64,000 nucleotides of DNA, from contig NZ_CP071793.1 in assembly GCF_017498545.1 (NCBI RefSeq), positions 1,674,001 through 1,738,000 on the forward strand, written 5' to 3'. The translations under genes and the position numbers were made by a program. The notes beneath the pieces were generated by a model. The model was not told the origin of the DNA and did not search any database. It saw only the letters and a program-made list of their open reading frames with translations. Source of the DNA: Sulfidibacter corallicola (GTDB lineage Bacteria > Acidobacteriota > Holophagae > Acanthopleuribacterales > Acanthopleuribacteraceae). How positions within the stretch are numbered: position 1 is the stretch's first letter; every line of letters starts with the position of its first letter. Of the stretch, positions 1-11,600 are shown piece by piece.

Positions 1-136
1 GTACGTCCAGGTGACGGAAACCCGTGTCGTGCGCATGGCCCCGCTTCGGGACATCCGCGGCCCATCCCGTCGCGACCAACACGCACAGGAGGACCAACGC
101 GAGGGTTGGCGACAGGTAGCCTCGTTTCAGGCACAT
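1..136 (-). CDS. Secreted protein of unknown function, N-terminal part only
   Basis: Reading the minus strand from the ATG at 136 gives 45 codons that stay open to the window edge. The first residues look like a Sec signal peptide: a basic start (MCLKRGYL), a hydrophobic core (ALVLLCVLVATG) and a plausible cleavage site after WAA. The ATG lies 17 bp beyond the stop of the STAS gene on the same strand, so it is probably the distal gene of that operon. No good Shine-Dalgarno sequence is visible. The mature domain lies outside the window, so no function can be given. The signal peptide is fairly clear; the rest is unknown. Confidence 0.6.
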   Translation of the reverse strand, partial: MCLKRGYLSPTLALVLLCVLVATGWAADVPKRGHAHDTGFRHLDV

Positions 137-153
137 GGCAGGGCAGGAATCCT

Positions 154-492
154 TCAGTTGAAGGACGCTACGGCCAATTCCTCGTCATTGAAGTACTCGA
201 AAATGCTGAGGATTTGGGCAATGAACAGCAAGTTCTTGATCTTCTTGCTGATGTTGAGCAGTTTGAACTGCCCCTCGTGTTCCTGAATGTGCTGGAGGCA
301 GGCCATGAGTTCGCCGACCCCGGAACTGTCCATGTAGGTCACGCGCGCCATATTGAGCAGAATGCGTTTCTGGCCGATTTCCACGAGCTTGTGGATCGCT
401 TCGCGCAGTTGGACATCACCTTCGCCAATGGTGATCTGGCCTTCCAGATCGAGAATGGTGATGTCGTCGACGCTGCGATGGTAGATCTTCAT
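154..492 (-). CDS. STAS-domain anti-sigma factor antagonist (SpoIIAA/RsbV-like)
   Basis: This 112-residue protein is one STAS domain, the usual length for a stand-alone anti-anti-sigma factor. The phosphorylatable motif MDSSGVGEL (S56/S57) follows a hydrophobic strand at about 43-49, as in SpoIIAA and RsbV. In that family the unphosphorylated protein binds the anti-sigma kinase and releases the sigma factor, and the kinase inactivates it by phosphorylating the serine. Its ATG overlaps the stop codon of the upstream kinase gene by four bases (ATGA), so the pair is probably translationally coupled. No sigma factor gene lies beside it in the window, so the target could be elsewhere or not a sigma factor at all. 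The family call is secure and the target is unknown. Confidence 0.93.
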   Translation of the reverse strand: MKIYHRSVDDITILDLEGQITIGEGDVQLREAIHKLVEIGQKRILLNMARVTYMDSSGVGELMACLQHIQEHEGQFKLLNISKKIKNLLFIAQILSIFEYFNDEELAVASFN

Positions 493-944
493 GCTTCTTC
501 ATCCGTTTCTTTTTGGCGCTTGACCAGGGTGACCTTGGTGCCGTTTTCGGTATTGTACTCGACGCGATCCATGAAGCTGCGCATGTAGAAAATGCCGCGG
601 CCACTGGTTTTCAGCAGGTTTTCCTTACGGGTTGGGTCGGGGACTTCCTGGACGTTGAAGCCTTCGCCCTCATCCTGGACGACGATGCGGAACTCACCTT
701 GATCGACCTGGAGACCGAACAAAACCTTCTTGTTTGGATCGAACTTGTTGCCGTGTTTGATGGCGTTGTTGAGCGCTTCTTGGGTAGCCAGCCAAATCCA
801 GTATTGGCTGTCCTCGTCAAACCCCAACTGGTCACAGACCTTGTTGGTGATGGGTTGGATCATGTCGAGGATGGAAAGGCTGCTGTTGAAGCGGATTTCG
901 ACCAGCGTGATCTCACGAGGCAAATGGGGCGATGTATCGGGCAT
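489..944 (-). CDS. Anti-sigma regulatory factor, GHKL-type serine kinase (SpoIIAB/RsbW-like)
   Basis: The predicted protein of about 151 residues carries the GHKL ATPase boxes: the N box EALNNAIKHGN, the G1 box DEGEGF and the G2 box SGRGIFYM. These define the small serine kinases that hold a sigma factor and phosphorylate STAS antagonists. The frame is open to 1130, but the conserved domain begins at TLVEIRF, so I place the start at the ATG at 944. The extra upstream residues look unlike the family, although ATGs at 1025 and 1130 cannot be excluded because no strong ribosome site marks any of the three. It overlaps the STAS gene by four bases, forming the classic partner-switch pair. Confidence 0.9.
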   Translation of the reverse strand: MPDTSPHLPREITLVEIRFNSSLSILDMIQPITNKVCDQLGFDEDSQYWIWLATQEALNNAIKHGNKFDPNKKVLFGLQVDQGEFRIVVQDEGEGFNVQEVPDPTRKENLLKTSGRGIFYMRSFMDRVEYNTENGTKVTLVKRQKETDEEA

Positions 945-1214
945 AACGGATTCACTCGACGGTGGGGTGAAATCGGAGCTAGCTTCCACGAAAATCGTGA
1001 TGGATGTCCCACAGTATAACAACATCCTGAATGAGCGTGCTAGCCCGCAATTTTCAATTCTGGCGAGCTTGGCCGATCGCGAAGCTGTGCCTGCCGAGAT
1101 TTCGGCCGAAGTTCGAGGATCGGAGAGCAAGGTCCGTGTTTTCAGCAGGTTTTATTTGGCCCTCGGAAAGATGCGAGGTCTGGCGTAAACCGCGCGAGAC
1201 GGCGCCATAAACGC

Positions 1215-1242
1215 AAAAAGCCCCCGTGCGGTGACGGGGGCT
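1215..1242 (-). terminator. Rho-independent terminator downstream of fabH
   Basis: Read on the minus strand, a 9-bp GC-rich stem (AGCCCCCGT paired with ACGGGGGCT, loop of about 6 bases) is followed directly by a run of Ts. It begins about 30 bp after the fabH stop, so it should end the fabH transcript and separate it from the anti-sigma/STAS genes. Confidence 0.85.
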
Positions 1243-1270
1243 CGAAGGGGGACCGATTGGTGGAACGGTT

Positions 1271-2260
1271 TCAGAAGGACCATTCCAGCAGCGCGCTGCC
1301 CCAGGTGTAGCCGGCACCGAAGGTGGCCAGCAGGAGCAGGTCGCCTTTTTTGAGTCGACCCTGTTCGACCGCTTCGACCATGCAGCTCGGCAGGGTGGCG
1401 GAGGTCGTGTTGGCACGACGGTCGATATTGAGCATGACGGTTTCTTCCGGCAGGTTCAGGCGGTTGGCCGCGCTCTCGATGATGCGGATATTGGCCTGGT
1501 GTGGGATGAACAGGGCCAGGTCCTCTTTCGTGTATCCGTGTTTTTCCATGAGGGAGACGCTGACCGCGGCCATTTCGCGGACGGCCGACTTGAAGACTTC
1601 GCGGCCGTTCTGGTGCACGTAGTGTTCTTTGTTGGCGACGGTCTCGGCCGTGGCGGGTTTGACGCTGCCGCCCGCCGGCATGTACAGGTTCTGGCCGCCG
1701 GCGCCGTCGATGTGAAGTTCGCAATCGATCCAGCCGCCCGAGTCCACTTCCTCGAGCAGGGCCACGCCGGCGCCGTCGCCGAAGAGCACGGCAGTGGTGC
1801 GATCTTCCATATTGATGATGCGGCTCATGACGTCGACGCCCACGACGAGGCATCGTTTGGAGCGACCGGCGGCGACCAGCGCCTGGCCGGTAGAGAGCGC
1901 GTAGAGAAAACTGCTACATGCGGCGGAAAGGTCGAAGCCCCAGGCATTGGTGGCGCCGAGTTTGTGTTGCAGTAGACAGGCGGTGGCCGGGAATAGCATG
2001 TCGGGAGTGACGGTTGCCACGATGATGCAGTCGATATCGGTAGGGGCGAGGCCGCGTTTTTCGAGAACTTCCTGGGCGGCGGGTAGCGCCAGATCCGAGG
2101 CGCCCACGCCGGGAGCCGCGTGGTGGCGTTGCGTGATGCCGGTGCGGGTCCGAATCCATTCGTCGGAGGTGTCCATAATTTTGGCCAAATCGTCGTTCGT
2201 CACGATGTTTTCGGGGAAGTAACTGGCCACGGCGGTAATGCCGACCCGTTTTGCCGTCAT
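1271..2260 (-). CDS. fabH: 3-oxoacyl-ACP synthase III (FabH, beta-ketoacyl-ACP synthase III)
   Basis: The 329-residue length is typical of FabH, which condenses acetyl-CoA or a branched acyl-CoA with malonyl-ACP to start fatty acid synthesis in the cytoplasm. The catalytic triad is visible: Cys115 in SAACSSFLYAL, His254 in IPHQAN and Asn284 in RANTTSATLPS. The ATG at 2260 has an AGGAG ribosome site about six bases upstream. It is a single-gene unit, closed by the terminator at 1215-1242 and facing a 410-bp gap that it shares divergently with the RHS gene. FabH paralogues also serve secondary metabolism. Nothing nearby suggests that here, so the housekeeping role is preferred. Confidence 0.95.
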   Translation of the reverse strand: MTAKRVGITAVASYFPENIVTNDDLAKIMDTSDEWIRTRTGITQRHHAAPGVGASDLALPAAQEVLEKRGLAPTDIDCIIVATVTPDMLFPATACLLQHKLGATNAWGFDLSAACSSFLYALSTGQALVAAGRSKRCLVVGVDVMSRIINMEDRTTAVLFGDGAGVALLEEVDSGGWIDCELHIDGAGGQNLYMPAGGSVKPATAETVANKEHYVHQNGREVFKSAVREMAAVSVSLMEKHGYTKEDLALFIPHQANIRIIESAANRLNLPEETVMLNIDRRANTTSATLPSCMVEAVEQGRLKKGDLLLLATFGAGYTWGSALLEWSF

Positions 2261-2673
2261 GATGTGCTCCTGGGTTGATACTGCATGTGCAAGCGCTGGG
2301 GAGAACCCCGGTTTTCAGATGGGGTTGGCGGTGCCATTCGGGTGTTCGAGCCCTTGCCGATTAGTGGCCCATCTTACATGAGCGTGGCTGAAGGGTCGAG
2401 TTTTTCTTTGGTGGCCGGGAACGCCGCCCCGTTGGGCCTTCTGGGCCGCCAGGACCCTGGATCACGCCCTCGCAACGAGTCGGAACTCTTTGAGGTAGAC
2501 CGGTACCTGAGAGGGACGTGTCTCGTGGCGCATGTTCCCGTAAAATCATGTTTTCCCCCTTCTTTCATGGCAGCTTTTTCAATCCCCGTCCGGGCTTTTT
2601 GATGCTTTCTGCAAGACTTCCCTTCGCGCAGCTCTATTTCGTTCCGATAAGATGCTTCTGTGAGGTCTGCTCC
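2261..2673. promoter_or_regulatory. Divergent upstream region between fabH and the RHS gene
   Basis: About 410 bp separates the two divergent start codons and must hold both promoters. I see no convincing -35/-10 pair. The plus-strand frame of the RHS gene stays open back to 2518, but that stretch is not protein-like, and the signal peptide fixes the real start at 2674. Confidence 0.4.
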
Positions 2674-5600
2674 ATGTTTGCCAAGCGATTGATTCCGGGT
2701 CTCCTGCTGCTCCTCGGCCCCGCCTGGGCCGCCTTCGCGCAGGAAACCATCACCATCGCGCTCGACGACACTCCCCGCTTCCGCGCCGCGGCCACCGCCA
2801 CCCTTTCCGGCACTGTCACCCCCGTCGAGGCCAGCCTTTCGCTCGACGGTGCCGTCCTCGCCCTCGACGGCAATGGCCGCTTCAGCTACGACGTCACCCT
2901 CACCGAAGGCCTCAACACCTTTTTCCTCATCGCCGCCGTGGACGGTCTGCCCGAAGCCCGCCTCAAACGCGACCTTTTCCGCGACACCGTCGCACCGGTT
3001 CTCGCCATCTCCGACCCGCTGCCCGACCTGCCTACCAACCGGACCAGCCTCCACATCATCGGCGAGGCCGACGACGCCCTGTCGAAACCGGTCAGCCTCA
3101 CCCGCGACGGCCAGCCCGTCACCGTTCTCGGCGGCCGTTTCTACGACCGCGACGTCCCCCTCCAGCCCGGCGCCAACACCTTCCACTACACCCTCACCGA
3201 CGCCGCCGGCAACACCGCCAAGCAGTCGCTGACCGTGCACCACAAGACCGAGCCGCCCACGATCGACCTCACCGCGCCCGGTTCCGTCGATGCCCGCGGC
3301 AGTTTCGACATCGCCGTGTCCTTCGAGCCCGCTAGCGAGATCGTCTCGGTTCGGGTCTACCTGAACGCCGACCTGGTTCGCGAAGCCAGCGACGGTAGCA
3401 CCCTGCAGCAAACCTTTCAGGACGACGGCAGCCGCGCCGGCCACCAGCTCCGCATCGAGGTCCGCGACGCCTACGGCAACCAGGCCCAGCTCGAGCGCGA
3501 CCTGCCCGTGGCCCACCCCAACTTCGTGCACGGCCTGGTCCTCGACAGCGAGACCAGCCGCCCGCTGGCCGGCGTCACCGTCCAGCTCGCCAGCCCCGCG
3601 GCCGCAACCACCGCCGTCACCGACCCCGCCGGCCACTACGTCGCCTACCTGGCCGGTTCGCCCATCACCGCCCGCGTCATCGACCCCACCTACGTCCCCA
3701 TCACCCGGACCCTGGACGTCCCGCCCGCCGGCGGCGCCCGGCTCTTCGACCTGCGCCTCACCCGCCGCGGCCCGCCCCACTCCACTGCCCAGGTCTTCGA
3801 CGATCCCTTCCTGCGGCTCCAGTTCGTCTCCGGCTTCAGCGGCACCGCCCGCGTCACCCCGCTCCGCACCCAGGCCCTGCCCGCCCTGCTCCCGCTTGGC
3901 TACGCTCCGTTGCGCGCCTTCGAACTGGCCGACGCCACCGGGAGCGGCCCGCTCCAGGCCCAGCTCCGCCGGCCGCCGCGCGAGCTTCCGCCGGCTACCG
4001 AAGTCCTGCTCCTGCGCCAGGACGGCGACGGCTGGCGCGTCTCCGAGCGGCTGACCGCCGGCGGGACCCGCATCGACGCCACCTGGCCCACCGCCGGGAA
4101 CGGGGTCTACGCCGCCGTACTTCGTGATACTCGCTTCGTTACCGAAACCCCTGCCGTCGGCAGTTTCCTGATCCGCCAAAACCACGCGTGGATTGCGCGC
4201 GCAGATACCGCTGACGCGGTCGCGTTTCCTCGAATGGTTTCACTCCTGGACACGCCACGCACTCTACTCCGTTTCCTCGCCCACGGTCATCATCCTTCTG
4301 GCGCCTTCGCCCGCCTCCGCGCCCGCGAGCACCACACCTATTTTGACGGCCAGCACCTGTTCCCCGACTACCTGCTCGACGTGACCTGCTACTACTACGG
4401 CGAAAACCTCGACGGCCGCGCCAAGCTGGTGGGCCGCCTGCCCATCGAGGCCCGCGGTGAGATCACCCGCGGGCACACCCGCGCCGCCTCGATTAAGTTC
4501 TACCTGGAAGGTGGGTCACCGCCACTCGGTGGCTTTCGTTACGACGCGGTGCACGACCTCGGTCCACTCCAGCTCGATTTCGGACCTCAGCCCGTCTATC
4601 CCCGCGCCGTCCGCACCCGGCTCGCCGATATCTCTGACGTCCCAACACCCGCCGGGGCCGAGCGTCTCACCTCGTTCACGCTCACCGTCGGCCGCGAGCT
4701 GGACGCCTCGCCGAGCATTCGCTTCCAGCACGGCGCCCGTGAAGCGCTGGTTCTGCTGCGCCGCCAGGACGCGGCGACCTGGGTCTACGCCGGCCGGCTG
4801 CGCTTCGTCGATGGTGCTTGGCAGGCCGCGCCTGAAGACGTCGACGTCACCACTACCGGCGCCTATGCTTTGGTTGCCCTGCCGTTTTCGATCACGGAAC
4901 TGCGCGGTCAGGTCACCTTTGCCGCGAGCCCTGTTGCCGAGGTCACCCTCCAGACCGAAGTCCACCCCTGGCGGGCGACCAGCGTCGCCGACGGTGGGTT
5001 CCGCTTCGCCGTCGTCCGCTGGAACCATCCCCAGAATGTGGACGCCTACGACCCCGCCACCACCCGCAGCGCCCAGCTCCACCTGGCCGACACCTCGGCC
5101 GACGACCTGCGCGACGGCCTCGACCTCGCGCTCCAGGCGCCCGACTTCCGCCTTGTCGAGCACCAGCCCGCCGCCAATCAAGTCCACGTCAGCCGCCACG
5201 AGATCCCCAGCCTGACTTTCTCCCACGCCCTCGGCGGCAGCGTCGACGACTGGACCCAGGCGATCACGCTCCAGAGCGGCGGCACCACCGTCCCGCTCCG
5301 CATCCAGCGCGAGGCCGACTACCGCACCCTGACCCTCAACCCCCAGGCCCCGCTCTCCGACGACACCGAATACACCGTCACGGTTGGCACCGGTCTGCTC
5401 AGCCAACACGGCCACCCGCTGGTTTCGGCTGCGTCGTTCAGCTACCGGACCGCCGACCGCAGTGCCGTCGGCACCCTCGACCTCAAGAAGTTCTACCTCA
5501 CCGCCAGCGGGGACGACCTCGTCGTCCACGCGCCGGCCGACGCCTACCCGGCTCGCAGCCAGATCCGCCTGATCAACCGCCACACCGCCGCCACGGTGAC

Positions 5601-8600
5601 CGACACCATGCTGGGCGGCGACTACCAGCGGGGCATCGCGGGCGACATCGGCGACCGGATCCAGGTGGCCGTCACCCGGCCCGACGGCCAAACCGCCTCG
5701 ATCGAGCTGGACAGCATCCGCACGGGTCCCGGTCAGGTCATCCTGGGCGGCCAACCCTTCGTGCTCGACCTCGGCGACGGCACCACCCTCCACGTCGAGC
5801 GGGTGCTGGACGGCGTCGGCCGCGAGGTCCGCTTCGCCCTGGCGGACGAGGCCGAGGTCCGCGCCGAACTGGCCAAGGTCCCGCGTCACGGCGACGACCC
5901 CTTCGGCACCTTCTACGGCGGGCTGCGCATCACGCCGCTCGACGGCGGCCCCGTGCCTCGCCTTGCCGGCCGATTCCAGCTCGACCTCGACCCCGCCACC
6001 ATCGGGACCACCATGCTCGCGTTCGTGGCGCTGCAGCCCGAAGTCCCGTTCCCGGCCAACCCGCTCGAGCCGGAGACCCTGACGCCCCACACCTTCGCCA
6101 CGCTGGCCGATGCCGTCGCCGTCCGCGACGGCCAGCTCGGCAGCGCCACCAAGCGGACCCGCACCAAGCGGTTCGGCGGCCGCATCGCCGCCTCGCTGGG
6201 CCAGGCCTATGCCCGCCTCTACGGCCTGTTCCACACCGACAGCACCAGCTTCATCTTCGGCCAGAGCCTGCGCCAGGATGTCCGCGACATCGTGGCGGAC
6301 GACTACGGCAACCTGATGTGGGTCGAGCCGCCGCCGTCCTGGTTCAACCCGGACCGCTACACCCGCGCGGGAACCCCCTACTACCCGTGCCAAAACATCT
6401 ACTTCTACCAACGCTTCGGCGACGGCGAGAACGCCTTCTTCAAGCCGCTCGGCCTCACCGGCCCGCTGGCCGACGGCGACTTCCTCGCCGAGCCCGACCC
6501 CGGCCAGCCCACCATCCTGGCCATGGACCCGGTCACCCACCGGCTCACCTTGCTCGAACTGCGCCCTTCCAGTGCCTCATACTTGCTGGCCGGTTCCCGC
6601 GCCTACCGAGCCACGGCCTGGCTGCGCTGGCCCAAGCAAGGCGGCGCCGGCAGCGACGCCGAGCTGGAACTCGATTGGCGGGTCGTGACCCTGGACGGCG
6701 ACGAGCCCGTGGTCCACGCCGGCCTGACCGAGACCTTTCGGCAGACCGGCAAGCTGCTGCTCGATCCCGGCCAAACCGAAGGCAAAACCCCCCAGATCCA
6801 GGTGACCATCAAGGCCGATCAGCCCCTGAAACACGCCGTGGCCAAGATCCCCGAGGTCGACTGGAACGAGACGGTCACCCGCGACACCCGCCACGACGCG
6901 ATCACCGTCCTGCTGCCCGCCACCGCCTACGGCACCGAGCGCAAGCTCGACGTCGCCCTGACCGTGGTGGACGGTTTCGACCAGAGCCAGGACGTCTACA
7001 AACGGGTCTGGCTGGTTCGACCCGACCAGGCGGCGGGCATCCCCAACGTCGCGCCGGCGGTGCTCGCCAGCACGCCCCAGGACAAGGGCACCGACGTCCT
7101 GATCGCCGACCCGCTCTACCTCGAATTCAGCGAGCCGGTCCGCAACGTGGGCCCGGCCACCGTGACCCTGACCCCCGACGGCGGCGACCCGGTCACGCTG
7201 GCCTTCTCCGACGCCAACGGCCTGCCGGTCGAAGCCGCGACCGAGGTCCGCCTGCTCACCGTCCAGCCGACCGAAGCGCTCAAGCTCGACACGCGCTACA
7301 CGTTCGACGTGCGCGGCGTCCGCGACCAGGAGAACCGGACCCTGCTGCAGCCGGCGGACACCACGGCCTCGGGCACCGAGCCAGCCAAGGATCACTACCG
7401 CATCCAGTTCCGGATCCAGACCAGCAGGCCCCAGACGGTGGTGCCGGAGGCGGGCGACCTGCGCGCCTATGCCGGGCTACGCAACCTGCTGGTAGGCCTG
7501 GACGGGATCACGAACCCGGACGGCATCGCCTCCGGCTTCAAGTTGCGCGTCTACGACACCGACACCCGCCACGCCGAGCCGCGCCTGCTCACCGAGTACC
7601 GCGAGGCGATTCGGGCCCCGGGCATGCTGGCCCCCAACCTGGTCCTGATCACCAAGGAAGCGCTGGCCGCGGCGCCCGGCGCCGAGGTCTTCGCCATCGA
7701 GCGCGACAACCGCGAGCGGCTGCGGGCCCTGCCCGCCGGAACCCTACTGGTCGTGCAGTACTACTCGTTCGCCCAGCACAGTTACGTCCTGATGTTCCTG
7801 CACTACGACGGGGCCACCTTCGAGGAAAAGGGCCACTTCCGCGTGCCGACCACGGGGACCCAGGGCGGGTTCGCCGCGATCGGGCCCTACCTGATCCTTG
7901 GTGACTTCGACCTGACCGAGGCCGGCCCGGTCGGTACGGCCACGGTCCACGACGTGCGCCAGTACCTGGAACGGCTCGCCAACGTCGACCCCGCCACGCT
8001 TCAGGACAGCCTGGGCGGCGGCCGCCACTTCCATGCCTGGCAGCAAACCAAGCCGGTGGGCCACTACGCCAACCCGCGCGGGGTGGTCCGCCTCGCGCCT
8101 TTCCTCCACCAGACCGAGGACGGGCTGGTCCCGGCCTTCGCCGCGGCCGCCTTCGGCTACCCGGGCCTGAACGCGATCGTGCCCCAGGCATCCGACCTGC
8201 TGCCACCCGACCATCCGCCCTACGACCGCCGCGCCCTGGCCAAAACCGTCTGGCCCCACCGCGCCGGCACCCAGATCGGGCCAGGCGAGCCGGGCCGCTT
8301 CGGCGTCTCCCGCCTGCGCTGCGCCGTGGTCGAGGCCTTCCCGACCCAATCCGCCCTGGGCGAGACGCTGACCCGCGACATCGCGATCTTCGGCGAGCGC
8401 GGCCTCGACCAGGACGGTTCCCTCTATATATATGAAGTCCCCGAGAAGACCGACCTCGAGCAGGCAACTCCGCCGCGCTTCACCCTGCACCTGCCTGGCG
8501 GGTTCCTGGGCCTGGCCGCCGACCGCGCCCACGGCCTGGTGGCGGTGCGGACCCGAATCGGCAACGAAGAGGTGGGCGTCGGCGTGCTGGACCTGCGCGC

Positions 8601-11600
8601 GCTCTACGCCCGCGGTTGGGCGCAAGGTGTCAGCCAATGGACCCTCGACCAGGCGTTCGCGGAGGAGATGTTCCTGACCTGGATCGACGGTGACGCGGAC
8701 CAAGCCCCGGTGGGGCGCCAGTTGTTCATGCACGACGGCGCGCTCTACTGGAGCCTGTCGGACGAGCGCCTGCGCCGCCTGCCGCTGGCGAACAACCCCT
8801 ACCGGACCTTCGGCTGGCTGACCTACGACCTGGCCCGCTGGCAGGCCGGCACGGCGCGGCACGACACGAGCGGCCGGATCCGCGACCCGCAGGGCATGCT
8901 GACCCACCAGCCCTACGGTGTGCTCTACGCCACCGACCTGGACGTCGAGGGCGAAGTGCCGGCTGGCGGAACGGGCGAGGCCCAGACCGAGTTGGCCTTC
9001 ACGGTAGAGATGGGGACCTTCGAGGTCGAGGTCTTCGCCCAGGAGAGCCTGAAGCTGGTCTACCGCCTCGAAGGCGAGTCCGGCGCGGCCGAGGTGGTCC
9101 ACGAGGTCAAGGACGCGAAGGCCCGCACGCTGGTGGGCTTCGACACCCGGAAGCTGAACGTCGAAATCCAGAACCAGGCCAAGGCCCTGCGCGAGCACGG
9201 GTTCCTGAAGGGCGAGGTGGCCTTGACCCTCACCCGCCAGGGCACCACCGTGATGCAGCGGACCCTGCCGTTTCTGGTGGCCTGGCACAGCGTGCCGACC
9301 CGCTACGTGGACGACCTCCGCTTCCACGGCGGCCTCGACCTGCTGACCGGCTCGCCCGAACTGCACCAGACCGACCTCGCCGTGAGCACCCGCGATGCCC
9401 GGCTCGACCTGAGCTGGCGCCGCAGTTTCCACCGCGACTACGCCTTCGGCAGCGGGCCGTACGGGGTCGGCATGCTGGACGGCGCGCGGCTCTACCAGGC
9501 CATGCCGGTCTGGTGGCGGCCGCAGGACGTGGCCGCGGTCGACGGCGCCGCCCCGGAGCCGGGTGAAGGCGGTACGGCCACCAAATCCGAAGGCTCCATC
9601 GCCCGCGACTTCACGGGGGCAAAGGTCCACCAGCGGCTGATCTTCGAGCAACCGGGCCAGTTCCAGATCCAGGCCGGCCTCGCCGAGGACGGGGACCAGG
9701 TCGGCGTGCGCAACGACGCCCTCAGCCAGGTGCGTCGTTTCCCGGACCGCGGCCCTTGGCACCTGATCCACCGCGGCAACGTCGTCTACAAGCTCCGCAG
9801 CAAACTGCGTTGGCCCGAGTACCGCGACCTGCTGGGCCAAATCAACGAGAAGACCCGCGCGAGCGACGAAACCGACCGCCTGCGGTTCCCGCTGATGCGT
9901 TTCCCGGGCTCGATGCAGGCACCGGGCGCGCTCTACGGCGAGGTCCGGTTGACCGAACGGGTCGACTACCCCTGGAAGAACCGGATGGCGGCGGAGGACG
10001 CGGCCCGCTTCCCCACCGAGCTGTGGGACGCACCCAACGACCGCGGCGGCCGGCGCACCGTCGACCGGACCTGGAAGAGGAACCCGGTCGGGACCGTGAT
10101 CGAGACCCAGACGATGCAGACCCGCAGCATCCGGGGCACCTACGCCTACACGGACGACGGCTACCTGGCCCGGGTGGAACTGAACCAAACCAGCGGTGGG
10201 GGGACACCGCGCGGCTACACTTTGACCTGGAGCGAGCCGGTGGCCGAAGTGGGCCAGCTCAAACTGCGGCGGTTGGTCAAGGTCGAGGCGCTGCACGCAG
10301 GCGACGACGACGTGGTCTTCGAATCCCGGTACCCGGAGAACAGCCTGGCCGCATCGCACCTGGGCGACGGCTACTGCCTCCAGAGCCTCGACGTCACCCG
10401 CGACGGGACGAGCGGCCGCGTCGTGTCGGTGGCCCTGCCCGGCTGCGGTGAGGTGCCGGAGCTGAGGCGGACCTTCGCCACGGTGGGCGGGACGCGGCTG
10501 TCCTCGGGTTACACCTTCGCAGGGGTCGACGCGACCCACACCTTCTCGCGAACCTGGGAACGGCGCAAGCTGGACGGGTTCCGCTTCGATCCCGATCAGG
10601 GCGGCACGGCCGTGGCGATGGGTGGCTCGATCCTGCCCATCCACCAGTGGCTGCTGACGGGCGACGGCTTCGGCGACCAGACCTTCGACTACGACGGCTT
10701 GGGCCGCCTGACCGCCCACCTGATCCACGGCGCCAGCCAGCGCTGGACCTACCAGGCCGCGCCCTGGTGGATCGAGACGCCCGCCACCACGACCGACCCC
10801 GTGGGCGGCACCCTGCGCTACGACGTGACGCAGGCGTTCCTGCGGGTCTCCGACGCCAACGCCTCGGGCGAGGGCGGCACCAGCGCGACCCACACCACCT
10901 TCTTCAGCACCAGCGGCGTGCCCATCCTCACCGAGGACCTCGTGGGCCGAATCCAGGGCGGGACCGCTTCGGTCCACTACCGCCCCAGCGACAAGGACCT
11001 GGACGCGGACGCCTTCAGCGTGCGGACCCTGAACCTGCCCGGCACCGGCAAGGCCATGACCGAGCGCCGGCTCAACCCGTTCGGCGACGTGACCGAGGAA
11101 ACCCACCTCGACGTCACGAACCGGTTCACCTACGACGGCTTGGGCCGGCTCGACACCGCGACCGACGTCACACTGGGCCGCACGCTGAATCTCGACTACG
11201 AGGTCGTTGCGGGGCAGGGGCCGCGGGTGGCGGTCGTCGACCAAAGCACCGAGGTCACCACCGAGACCGACTACGACATCTGGGGCCGGGTCACGGCCCA
11301 GCGGCGAACCGCGCCGGACCCCCGCAACCAGGCCTATACCTATGACGCGTTGGGCCGGTTGGCGCGCACTACCGACACCCAAACCGACCAGACCGAGACC
11401 TACACCTACTTCGGGACCACGTCGCTGCCGACGCGGATCGTCACCGGCCAGGGGGGCACCAGCCTCACGACCGCCTACAACGTCGTGCAGGGCGGGGAAG
11501 GTCCGGTCGTCCAGGGGATGACGGTCCAAGCCGAGGGGGAATCCTACGCGGAGCACCTGGTGACCGATGCGCTCGGCCGCGTCGTGGAAACCCAGATGGC

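Noticed and set aside
2518-2673. An earlier start for the RHS protein at 2518
   Set aside because: The extra 52 residues are not protein-like and would bury the signal peptide that begins at 2674.
2374-6540. Long minus-strand frames of 603 and 674 codons under the RHS N-terminal region
   Set aside because: Both mirror the GC-rich RHS coding sequence and encode repetitive Gly/Ala/Asp/Val stretches with no ribosome site.
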